Source of the DNA: Bacteroidota bacterium
GTDB lineage: Bacteria; Bacteroidota; Bacteroidia; Flavobacteriales; Weeksellaceae
DNA: 40,612 nt
Assembly (NCBI GenBank): GCA_023458415.1
Contig: JAEWZO010000019.1
Location: 1-40,612 of the forward strand
Reading direction: 5' to 3'
Numbering within the stretch: position 1 is the stretch's first letter; each line of letters begins with the position of its first letter. Under the pieces are notes generated by a model. That model worked only from the letters and a program-made list of their open reading frames with translations, was not told where the DNA came from and did not search any database. This document shows positions 32,751 to 40,539 of this stretch, one piece after another. Position numbers and translations under genes: made by a program.

Positions 32751-34643
32751 TTAATGTTTCGCCAAAACGATGACGAAATCGCCTTCCCGAAGTCTAAAGG
32801 TCTTAGCTTTGTTCGGATTCAAAATCAATCCGTAGAACGAATCTTCATCCATCGCATCCTTCATTTTCCGGTATCCAACGGCAGTTTCGTTGTTACGCCT
32901 TGCGGATTCCATCACTGTGTAGAAATTGATTTCCTCACCCAGTTTCACGTAATCTGAAGCAGGTTTCAGATAAAACTCTGAGCCGTCGGCAGAGAAGAGA
33001 TCTTCGAAAACGGTGCTCAACAGTTTGTTCTCAGAAATCTGCGTCATCAGAAGTCCGGCCAGCTCATCACTCACGATGAAATCATCGGATTTGGCAATCA
33101 CGGCAAGTTTCTGGTTCCGGATATCAAGCATTTCACTCACTATGCTGTACGCCTCGCCTTTCTTTGATTCGATGTCGCGAAGGTGAAGTAAGGTAGTAAT
33201 CGTCTTGGAATCGGCTTCATTTCGGTCCAGATTTTCGTACGAAAGCAGGATGATATGGTTGTATTACAGCAGATCCAGCGATTCGAGGAATTTTCGCTCG
33301 GTGGTTTCACCGGTAGCATAATGGGCTTTTAGATTTCTTAATTTCCCCTCAAAAGAACGCACTTCACGTTCGGTTTCTTCACTGGCAGCCACAACAGTAA
33401 TGGTGGAACCCTGAAGCACGTAATGATCGAGTTCGCGCACGATGGCGGCACATTTATGATTCCAGCCCAGAATCAGAATGTGATCCACTTCCGCACTGGT
33501 TTTCTGTCTTGGCTGAATCACGGCATCGTTGAATTCCGGCGTTCCTGCAACAATAACACCGTCGTCATCAGCGGCAATTGCGATAATTCGGTCATCGGCA
33601 TTAATGACAGTTTCATTCGCGCGATTCAGTTTCACTTTACCGGATTTATTGGCAATTCCGATTACGGAGGAATCTTCATAGGCCATCAAAGCTTCGCCAT
33701 AGGTTTTACCGTGAATTTGCGGTTCATTCTTGAAGTAAACGGCGTCGCCATCGAAATCCAGAAGATCTTTGTACACAATGCTCAGCCCAACCTGCAGGGA
33801 AGTCTGCACCGTAATCCTGGAAATCAGATCTTCGGCAACCACCAGTTCCACCTCATCTTTACCCACCATTTTTGCCGCCTGAATATTGTCGGTATTCACC
33901 AGTTCGGCTACGATGTGATACGGTTTTTGTCTGCGAGTCGGACTGTTGATAATGGCTAAAAGCTGTTTGATAATTTGCGAATCAGGATCTGAAGAACCAC
34001 GCGGTGAAAGCACGATGATGGATTTTGAATTCTGTGGATTGACCACAACGATGTTCGCCAGATCAAGCGGATTTCCGGAACGGGTAATGATTTTCGTACC
34101 GTGAAAATCCTCAATTCTGTCACGTATTTCCTCATCCATCTGAATTTTGTCGCGGTTGGCAAGAATGACGATGCTTTTGTTTTTCACGTTTTTATTAGCT
34201 TCAATCAGTTCACGCAGAATCATAAAAATTCTTGTTGACCAGCCTAAAATAATGGTGTGATTTTTCGCTACAATCAGGGAATTTCCTTTGCGCAGATCTT
34301 CCAGTTTGGATTCCAGTCCGCTGGATATTGCGGAAATTAAAGTCGCAACAATGAAGATACCGCCGATGGTCACCAAAACCATCACGATGCGCAACGGCCA
34401 GGCTTCATTTCCGGCAACGGTACCCGCGTCGATGGCGTGCAGGAAGGTTTGCCAGAAGGATTCCTTGTATCCGCCTTCGTGCATTTCTTCCGGCAGTAAT
34501 CCGAAAGCCCAAACCACCACAGAGGCAAAAATGACGATCAGAAAAGAAATGAGCGCCAGCCAGCCAATGATGGAAACCATTCCTTTCGAGAGGCTGTTAT
34601 CGAACCAGTAGGTGAGTCTTTCTTATAAGGTAAATTTTCTCAT
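32751..34643 (-). pseudogene. CASTOR/POLLUX-type ion channel with RCK domains, broken by two in-frame TAA codons
   Basis: One continuous frame of 631 codons from ATG 34643 to the stop at 32751, interrupted by TAA at codon 7 (34623-34625, MRKFTL-stop-ERLTYWFDNS) and codon 460 (33264-33266, LESLDLL-stop-YNHIILLSYE). Around them the family is intact: TM segments (IIGWLALISFLIVIFASVVV; WPLRIVMVLVTIGGIFIVAT), the filter-like region QTFLHAIDAGTVAGNEAWPL, and two regulatory nucleotide-binding-fold domains (HTIILGWSTRIFMILRELIE; HILILGWNHKCAAIVRELDH). Family members are potassium/calcium-type channels. Translation might restart at Met22 (34580), but the second stop removes the last 170 residues. No frameshift is present, so decay is recent or the stops need checking. 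Divergent from catalase. Confidence 0.85.
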
Positions 34644-34900
34644 ATCGATGTGTTTTCAGTTGAAATCAAAGAGTTAAATTACAAAAAAACGAGAATATTT
34701 CGTTCAAAAATAAGGATTCAGCACACGTGATTTTTATCAGAATGAATAGCGTCCGACTCAGAAAATTTAGATAAATTTGAAAGAACAAATGATTTATTGG
34801 GCATTGCATTTCAATTAACTTCATTTGCATTATCTATCAGAAACAAACCCTTCATCAACAATATCTAATTAATTTTACTAAAATCATTAACAAAAATATT
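34644..34900. promoter_or_regulatory. Divergent control region of catalase and the channel gene
   Basis: 257 bp without a gene. For catalase there is a TAAATTTG box at 34772-34779, which would give a leader of about 115 nt before ATG 34901. I see no exact box for the channel gene (nearest is a poor match about 30 nt before its ATG), no hairpin and no site I can assign with confidence to OxyR or PerR. Confidence 0.45.
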
Positions 34901-36418
34901 ATGGACGAAAACAGCAAGAAGCTAACAAGACAGACCGGTGCACCTGTGCCGGATAATCAGAACTCAATGACGGCAGGCCCAAGAGGACCACTATTGATGC
35001 AGGATTTCTGGTTCTTAGAAAAAATGGCCAACTTTGACCGCGAGGTGATACCTGAAAGGAGGATGCACGCGAAAGGTTCCGGCGCATTCGGAACGTTTAC
35101 GGTAACGCACGACATTACGCAGTACACGAAAGCCAACATCTTCAGCGAAATCGGTAAGAAAACAGAAATGTTCGCACGTTTCTCCACTGTGGCCGGTGAA
35201 AGAGGCGCAGCAGATGCAGAGCGCGACATACGCGGATTTGCCCTGAAATTCTATACCGATGAAGGCATCTGGGATCTTGTTGGAAACAACACGCCCGTTT
35301 TCTTCTTCCGCGACCCGATGAAATTCCCGGACCTGAACCACGCCGTGAAGCGCGACCCAAGAACCAATATGCGCAGTGCCCAGAACAACTGGGATTTTTG
35401 GACGCTTCTGCCGGAATCACTTCACCAGGTTACCATTATTATGAGCGACCGCGGAATTCCGAAAGGTTACCGCCATATGCACGGATTCGGAAGCCACACC
35501 TACAGTTTCATCAACAAAGACAATGTTCGCCATTGGGTGAAATTCCATTTCCGCACACAGCAGGGAATTGAAAACCTGTCCGACGAGGAAGCTGCAAAAA
35601 TTATTGGAATGGACAGAGAATCTTCACAGAAAGACCTTCTGGAAGCCATTGACAGAGGAGATTTCCCGAAATGGAAAATGTTCGTTCAGATTATGACGGA
35701 AGAGCAGGCGAAAACTTACCGTTTCCATCCGTTTGATTTAACGAAAGTTTGGTCTAAGAAAGATTTCCCTCTTATTGAAGTTGGAGAATTTGAACTGAAC
35801 AAAAATCCTGAAAACTACTTCCAGGATGTGGAACAGGCCGCTTTCAACCCAACGAATATCGTTCCGGGAATCGGTTTCTCTCCGGACAAAATGCTTCAGG
35901 GAAGACTGTTCTCGTACGGCGATGCACAGCGTTACAGACTGGGTGTGAACCACTTCCAGATTCCTGTGAACAAACCGAGATGTCCTTATCACGCTTTCCA
36001 CCGCGACGGACAGATGCGTGTTGACGGAAACTACGGAAACGCAAAACATTACAACCCAAACAGTTACGGAGAATGGCAGGAACAGCCTGAAACCAAGGAA
36101 CCGCCACTGGAACTGGAAGGAACTGCTTATGCACACAACTTCCGCGATGATGATGAAGATTACTTCACACAACCGGGAGATTTATTCCGCATCATCAAAG
36201 CCGACGGAAAAGCTGACCTTCTTTTCAAAAATACTGCAGCACAGGTAGGAGGTGCGGAGAAATTCGTTCAGATCCGTCACATCCGCAACTGCTACAAAGC
36301 TGATCCGGAGTACGGACAGGGCGTTGCAGCTGCACTTGGCTTAACAATGGAAGAAGTAAACAGTTTCGATATGACGCCTTACGACCGTTGGGCTCCAAGA
36401 CCGACTAATGAACAATAA
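34901..36418 (+). CDS. katA: Catalase, clade 3 type (small subunit)
   Basis: 505 residues starting MDENSKKLTRQTGAPVPDNQ. The active-site His56 lies in RRMHAKGSGAFGTFTVTHDI, distal Asn129 in DLVGNNTPVFFFRDPMKFPD and the haem-ligand Tyr in GRLFSYGDAQRYRLGVNHFQ at about residue 339. NADPH-site-like residues and the C-terminal helical region are present, and the length matches monofunctional clade 3 catalases. It breaks down hydrogen peroxide in the cytosol. Regulation by peroxide is likely from the family, but no operator is identified. It is followed by a strong terminator and the shared operator of the LLM gene. Confidence 0.97.
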   Translation: MDENSKKLTRQTGAPVPDNQNSMTAGPRGPLLMQDFWFLEKMANFDREVIPERRMHAKGSGAFGTFTVTHDITQYTKANIFSEIGKKTEMFARFSTVAGERGAADAERDIRGFALKFYTDEGIWDLVGNNTPVFFFRDPMKFPDLNHAVKRDPRTNMRSAQNNWDFWTLLPESLHQVTIIMSDRGIPKGYRHMHGFGSHTYSFINKDNVRHWVKFHFRTQQGIENLSDEEAAKIIGMDRESSQKDLLEAIDRGDFPKWKMFVQIMTEEQAKTYRFHPFDLTKVWSKKDFPLIEVGEFELNKNPENYFQDVEQAAFNPTNIVPGIGFSPDKMLQGRLFSYGDAQRYRLGVNHFQIPVNKPRCPYHAFHRDGQMRVDGNYGNAKHYNPNSYGEWQEQPETKEPPLELEGTAYAHNFRDDDEDYFTQPGDLFRIIKADGKADLLFKNTAAQVGGAEKFVQIRHIRNCYKADPEYGQGVAAALGLTMEEVNSFDMTPYDRWAPRPTNEQ

Positions 36419-36438
36419 TCGATATTTATTGATAATAG

Positions 36439-36468
36439 AAACCTCTCAGAAATGGGAGGTTTTTTTGT
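36439..36468 (+). terminator. Intrinsic terminator of katA
   Basis: AAACCTCTC pairs with GGGAGGTTT (36439-36447 with 36454-36462, one G-T pair) around a 6-nt loop, followed by a T run. Confidence 0.85.
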
Positions 36469-36470
36469 GA

Positions 36471-36492
36471 ACGAAATTATCCTACATCAATG
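36471..36492 (+). promoter_or_regulatory. Shared 22-bp upstream site, copy 1 (LLM gene)
   Basis: The blocks ACGAA, TTATC and TACATCAATG, separated by single variable bases (A and C here), match copy 2 at 37678-37699 in 20 of 22 positions. It ends exactly 20 nt before the -7 box, so it covers the -33 region, a typical place for an activator. Confidence 0.6.
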
Positions 36493-36512
36493 TTTTCAGG
36501 GTTTTGATTGAA

Positions 36513-36520
36513 TAATTTTG
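36513..36520 (+). promoter_or_regulatory. -7 promoter box of the LLM gene
   Basis: TAATTTTG matches TAnnTTTG, 21 nt before the ATG at 36542. There is no good -33 hexamer at the right distance; the shared 22-bp site takes its place. Confidence 0.6.
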
Positions 36521-36541
36521 TACCATTAAATAAGAAATGAT

Positions 36542-37588
36542 ATGAAAAAAATAGAATTTGGAATGATGACTTTCGCCGATATGGAACCCGAAAAAGTTCC
36601 AGGAAAAGGCATCAACGCACATCAGAGAATACAGAATCTTCTGGAAGAAATAAAACTCGCAGACAAACTGGGCATTGATGTATTTGGTGTAGGTGAACAT
36701 CACCGCGACGATTATGCAGTTTCCTCACCGACGACAGTTCTGGCTGCAGCAGCGGCGGTTACAGAAAACATTAAACTTTCAAGCGCCGTTACGGTTTTGA
36801 GTTCTGAAGATCCTGTTCGGGCTTATCAACAGTTCGCAACGGTGGATCTGATTTCCGGAGGTCGTGCTGAAATTATGGCCGGTCGCGGTTCGTTTATTGA
36901 AAGTTTTCCGCTTTTCGGATATGATTTGAACGATTACAACGAACTTTTTGATGAAAAGCTTGATTTACTTCTGAACATCAACAAAAACGAAATCGTAAAC
37001 TCAAAAGGCAATCTTCGAGCATCCATCGACAACAAAGGTGTTTATCCAAGAGCTTTGGAAGGTGAAATTCCGGTATGGATTGCAGCGGGCGGAACTCCCG
37101 CTTCGGCAATTCGCGCAGCAAAACTGAATCTGCCATTGATGTTGGCAATAATTGGCGGAATGCCAGAACAGTTTGTGCCGTTCATCAATCTCTACAAGAA
37201 AACTGCACTGGAAAGCGGAATTTCCAAAGAGGATCTTCAGGTTGGAATTAATAACCATGTTTATGTGGGTGAAAATGATATAGAAATTGCAGATGCTTTC
37301 TTCCCGCATTATGCGCAGATGATGGACCGAGTAGGAAGAAGTCGCGGTTGGCAACCGATGACCAGACAACAGTTTGAATACATGCGTTCGCCACAAGGTT
37401 CGTTGATGGTGGGAAGTGTTGAAAAAGTGGTGGACAAACTTGTTTACGAATATGAACTCTTCGGGTTTACACGATTTTTTGCACAGGCAAGTTTAGGATT
37501 TGTGCCTCACGAAATGACGATGAAATCCATCGAACTTTTTGCGACACAGGTTATTCCGGAATTCAGAAGAAGAATTGGAGAAAATTAA
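36542..37588 (+). CDS. LLM-class flavin-dependent oxidoreductase
   Basis: 348 residues, MKKIEFGMMTFADMEPEKVP onward. The luciferase-like TIM barrel is recognisable: LLEEIKLADKLGIDVFGVGE followed by HHRDDYAVSSP, AVTENIKLSSAVTVLSSEDP, FATVDLISGGRAEIMAGRGS (flavin phosphate region), VWIAAGGTPASAIRAAK and RQQFEYMRSPQGSLMVGSVE. Such enzymes use reduced FMN or F420; this subgroup is widespread in bacteria and generally FMN-linked, with unknown substrate. It has its own promoter with the 22-bp site shared with the next gene's promoter, which suggests co-regulation with the pirin gene despite the terminator between them. Confidence 0.92.
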   Translation: MKKIEFGMMTFADMEPEKVPGKGINAHQRIQNLLEEIKLADKLGIDVFGVGEHHRDDYAVSSPTTVLAAAAAVTENIKLSSAVTVLSSEDPVRAYQQFATVDLISGGRAEIMAGRGSFIESFPLFGYDLNDYNELFDEKLDLLLNINKNEIVNSKGNLRASIDNKGVYPRALEGEIPVWIAAGGTPASAIRAAKLNLPLMLAIIGGMPEQFVPFINLYKKTALESGISKEDLQVGINNHVYVGENDIEIADAFFPHYAQMMDRVGRSRGWQPMTRQQFEYMRSPQGSLMVGSVEKVVDKLVYEYELFGFTRFFAQASLGFVPHEMTMKSIELFATQVIPEFRRRIGEN

Positions 37589-37613
37589 TCTTTGATAAAT
37601 ACAATTTCAACAG

Positions 37614-37640
37614 CGCAGAAAATTATTCTGCGTTTTTTTA
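37614..37640 (+). terminator. Intrinsic terminator of the LLM gene
   Basis: CGCAGAA (37614-37620) pairs with TTCTGCG (37626-37632) around a 5-nt loop, followed by TTTTTTT. Confidence 0.85.
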
Positions 37641-37677
37641 TTTTTTGCAGACTTTAAATTTAGAATATCAATATTTT

Positions 37678-37699
37678 ACGAACTTATCTTACATCAATG
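37678..37699 (+). promoter_or_regulatory. Shared 22-bp upstream site, copy 2 (pirin gene)
   Basis: Same blocks as at 36471-36492 with variable bases C and T, again exactly 20 nt before a -7 box. Flanking sequence on both sides differs between the copies, so the match is confined to the site. Confidence 0.6.
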
Positions 37700-37719
37700 C
37701 ACAATAGCTCCTACAACCG

Positions 37720-37727
37720 TACATTTG
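37720..37727 (+). promoter_or_regulatory. -7 promoter box of the pirin gene (long leader)
   Basis: TACATTTG matches TAnnTTTG. The ATG at 37910 is 182 nt downstream, leaving a leader that contains the repeat-like element at 37782-37880. Confidence 0.55.
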
Positions 37728-37781
37728 TATAAGAAAATTGAAAGAAGGCCGAAACTGGATTTCTGAACCGCATTGGAAAAG

Positions 37782-37880
37782 ATGACGGAATTTCTAGCCC
37801 TGATTGCAGCGGTTACTCCGCAACAGGCGACGGAAAAAGCTACGGAGTGAGGAGTATGAGCGGAAAGCAGGTTCCCGGCT
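37782..37880 (+). repeat. Flavobacterial intergenic repeat-like element in the pirin leader
   Basis: The pieces CTAGCCCTGATTGCAGCGG and AGCGGAAAGCAGGTTCCCGG resemble, from memory, a high-copy intergenic element of Flavobacteriia whose ends are conserved and whose middle varies. It is clearly richer in G and C than the sequence around it and contains a short dyad (ACTCCG with CGGAGT). Only one copy is in the window, so repeat status cannot be shown here. A 22-codon frame from ATG 37782 (MTEFLALIAAVTPQQATEKA and two more) runs through it and is probably fortuitous. Confidence 0.5.
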
Positions 37881-37909
37881 TCAAAAAAATGTTTAACAAA
37901 AAAATAAAA

Positions 37910-38782
37910 ATGGCAACTAAAAAAGTAGAACTGATTGCAGCACCAACCACTCCGCACTTTGTGGGCGACGGTTTCCGCGTGCATAATTTTATACCGAGAG
38001 GTTACCGGATGGATATGAAAAGGATGGATCCGTTTCTGGTGCTGGATTATAATTCGAAATTTCATTTCGGGGCAACGCAAACTCCACGCGGCGTGGGTGT
38101 GCATCCGCACAGAGGTTTTGAAACCGTAACAATAGCGTACCAGGGAAAAGTGGAACACCACGATTCTGCGGGTGGCGGCGGAATTATTGGCGAGGGAGAC
38201 GTGCAGTGGATGACGGCTGCTTCGGGAGTTTTACACAAAGAATTTCATGAAACGGAATGGGCAAAAGAAGGCGGAATTTTCCAGATGGTACAGCTTTGGG
38301 TGAATCTTCCCGCGAAAGACAAAATGAGCAGTCCGAAATATCAGGCGATTAAAAATTCTGAAATGAAAGTCGTTGATTTAGGCGAGAATGGTGTTGTAGA
38401 AGTAATTGCAGGATCTTATGATAATCAAAAAGGTCCGGCTGAAACTTTTTCTCCTGTTCATCTGATGAATGCGAAACTGAAAAAAGGCGGAAAAGCAGAT
38501 TTCAATTTTCCGGAAAACTTCACAACGGGCGCCTTAGTAATTGAAGGGAGCATAACCGTAAACGTTGAAGAAGATGCAGCAACCGACCATTTTGTACTGT
38601 TTAAAAATTCCGGCGAAGATTTCAGCATACAAGCGAATGATGATTCTATTGTTCTGATAATCAGCGGACAACCTTTAAACGAACCTATTTTTCCACATGG
38701 TCCATTTGTGATGAATACAAGGGAAGAAATCATTCAGGCATTTGAAGATTTCAACACCGGAAAATTTGGTTATCTGGAATAG
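37910..38782 (+). CDS. Pirin family protein (bicupin), intact
   Basis: 290 residues from ATG 37910 (MATKKVELIAAPTTPHFVGD). The first cupin holds the metal ligands of pirins: His65 and His67 (GVHPHRGFETV), His109 and Glu111 (WMTAASGVLHKEFHE). The second cupin begins around VHLMNAKLKKGGKADFNFPE and ends SIVLIISGQPLNEPIFPHGP with FVMNTREEIIQAFEDFNTGK. Pirins are iron-binding proteins, some with quercetinase activity, often tied to redox or metabolic control; the substrate here is unknown. A longer frame begins with GTG 37847 inside the repeat-like element and is rejected. A second, broken pirin lies 440 bp downstream. Confidence 0.93.
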   Translation: MATKKVELIAAPTTPHFVGDGFRVHNFIPRGYRMDMKRMDPFLVLDYNSKFHFGATQTPRGVGVHPHRGFETVTIAYQGKVEHHDSAGGGGIIGEGDVQWMTAASGVLHKEFHETEWAKEGGIFQMVQLWVNLPAKDKMSSPKYQAIKNSEMKVVDLGENGVVEVIAGSYDNQKGPAETFSPVHLMNAKLKKGGKADFNFPENFTTGALVIEGSITVNVEEDAATDHFVLFKNSGEDFSIQANDDSIVLIISGQPLNEPIFPHGPFVMNTREEIIQAFEDFNTGKFGYLE

Positions 38783-38850
38783 TAAGTCAATTAATAATTT
38801 TATAAACCTGAACAAAATTAATTTTCACTAAATTTAGCTAAACAAAAAAA

Positions 38851-39169
38851 ATGAATACAGAACTGGAAAATATACCTGTAATAAAAAACGAAGCTGCGCA
38901 TTAGTTTCAATTGGAAATTGAAGGACATTTGGCTTTCATTCAGTTTAACGAGATGGGCGACCGAATCGCGCTCGTGCACACAGAAGTTCCACAGGAATTG
39001 GGTGGCAAAGGCGTGGGCAAAATTTTGGTAAAAAAAAACGCTGCAAATGATAAAAGACAGTGGTAAAACTGTGATGCCGTACTGTCCTTTCGTTTTGGCT
39101 TATATCAAGCGAAATGCTGAGTGGAAAACTTTGGTTTCTGAGAGATTTCCCTATTTTGATAAACTGTAA
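38851..39169 (+). pseudogene. Small GNAT acetyltransferase (YjdJ/NATD1-like), broken by TAG and a poly-A frameshift
   Basis: From ATG 38851 the frame reads MNTELENIPVIKNEAAH, then TAG (38902-38904), then FQLEIEGHLAFIQFNEMGDR and the acetyl-CoA loop EVPQELGGKGVGKILV. A run of nine A at 39030-39038 then shifts the frame by +1. After correcting it the protein continues KTLQMIKDSGKTVMPYCPFV, LAYIKRNAEWKTLVSERFPY and FDKL to TAA 39167-39169. This is the compact Acetyltransf_CG fold of about 100 residues. Two independent lesions make it a pseudogene unless the sequence is wrong. The next-but-two gene (40536) starts as a relative of the same small GNAT type. Confidence 0.82.
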
Positions 39170-39222
39170 AATTGAAAAACCGTAGCGCCGTTTCACATTT
39201 GAATTAACACAAAAAGAACTTT

Positions 39223-40131
39223 ATGCAATCACACGTCGGATGAATTATAGAAGAAAAATCAGCTGATATCGGAAATTTTCTGGTGGGAAGATTATTGCCT
39301 TTCCGGGAAAAAAGACAGGTCGGTCCGTTCCTATTCATCGATCACATGGGCCCAAATTGCCTTACCAATTACAAAAATCTGGATGTGCCGCCACATCCTC
39401 ACATCGGACTTTCCACGCTCACTTACCTTTTGGAAGGATCCATTTTTCATCGTGACAGTCTGGGAAATGCGAATGAAATAAAACCGGGTGAAGTGAACTG
39501 GATGACCGCAGGAAAAGGAGTTGTTCACTCCGAAAGAACTCCTGAATATCTTCGTGATGACGAATCGAAATTCTTGCACGGATTATAAATCTGGATCGGA
39601 CTTCCGAAGGAACTGGAACAAAGCGAACCTACATTTCATCATATTTCAAAAGAAGAAATCCCCGTTTGGGAAGAAAACGGAATTCATTATAAATTGATTG
39701 CCGGAGAAATTATAGGAAAGAAATCTCCGGTTCCGGTGCACAGTCCGCTGTATTTTCTGGAACTGAAAACCAAAGACGCTCGAAAAGTGAACGTTGGCGA
39801 ACATCTTTTCGGGGAAGTCGCGATGTATGTGGTGAGCGGAACAGTGAAAATTGACGGCAACGACTACGGCTCGAAACAACTTTTGATCGCAAAAAATGCG
39901 TCACTTTGTGAATTTGAAACCAACGGTGAAGCACATATTTTGCTTTTCGGTGGGGAACCTTTTGCGGAAGAACGTTTTATGTTCTGGAATTTTGTGAATT
40001 CCGACAAAAACATTCTCGAAGAAGCCAAACGAAACTGGCACGACCAGAATTATGAAGCATTCCCGAAAATTCCGGGAGACGACGAGGAATATGTTCCGCT
40101 TCCGAGAGCCATTCTAAAACCGAAAATGTAA
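39223..40131 (+). pseudogene. Second pirin family gene, broken by in-frame TGA and TAA
   Basis: A continuous 303-codon frame with TGA at codon 7 (39241-39243, MQSHVG-stop-IIEEKSADIG) and TAA at codon 122 (39586-39588, KFLHGL-stop-IWIGLPKELE). The latter position is normally Gln in pirins (LQxWxxLP), so CAA to TAA is the likely change. Otherwise intact: metal ligands His58/His60 (PPHPHIGLST) and His102/Glu104 (GKGVVHSE) and a full second cupin from YKLIAGEIIGKKSPVPVHSP to the end AILKPKM. No frameshift is present. It differs clearly from the intact pirin upstream, so it is a paralogue of another subgroup and not a recent copy. OsmC starts 3 nt after its stop, as in an operon. Confidence 0.87.
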
Positions 40132-40134
40132 GCA

Positions 40135-40539
40135 ATGGCAGTAAAAGTTAAAGCTGTTCTGGGAACCGAGAAATACTACACCGAAGTTAGCGCGGGAGAA
40201 AATAAAATCATCACCGATGAACCTTTGGACAAAGGCGGACAGAATAAAGGTTTCAATCCGTTTGAAATTTTGGCAACTTCTTTGGCGAGCTGTACTGCAG
40301 CAACTTTAAGAATGTACATCGACCGAAAAGGATGGAACGTTCCGGAAATTGACGTAGAAGTTGAACTGGACAATTACCTAAAGTCGCAAACTGCAGTTTT
40401 CAACAGAAATATTTCGTTCCCAAATTCAGAATTAAATGATGAACAACTGGAACGGTTAAACACAATCGCAGACAAATGTCCGGTTCACAAAATATTCCAC
40501 GGAAATATAGAAATTAACACTAATTTTAAACAATCATGA
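40135..40539 (+). CDS. OsmC-like peroxiredoxin-type protein
   Basis: 134 residues, MAVKVKAVLGTEKYYTEVSA onward. The two family cysteines are Cys53 in LATSLASCTAATLRMYI and Cys115 in IADKCPVHKIF, with the GFNPFEILA region before the first. OsmC/Ohr-type proteins use this pair to reduce organic hydroperoxides; this shorter branch is often annotated OsmC family and may have other thiol chemistry. It begins 3 nt after the broken second pirin and overlaps the following GNAT gene by 4 nt (ATGA), so the three were one operon. Confidence 0.92.
   Translation: MAVKVKAVLGTEKYYTEVSAGENKIITDEPLDKGGQNKGFNPFEILATSLASCTAATLRMYIDRKGWNVPEIDVEVELDNYLKSQTAVFNRNISFPNSELNDEQLERLNTIADKCPVHKIFHGNIEINTNFKQS

Noticed and set aside
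32751..40131. Reassignment of stop codons to glutamine or arginine, or programmed readthrough, as the explanation of the five internal stops
   Set aside because: TAA, TAG and TGA all end intact full-length genes in this window (for example secG TAA, the first pirin TAG, OsmC TGA), and no other gene here has an internal stop. The stops have no shared context and no nearby stem-loop that I can see.
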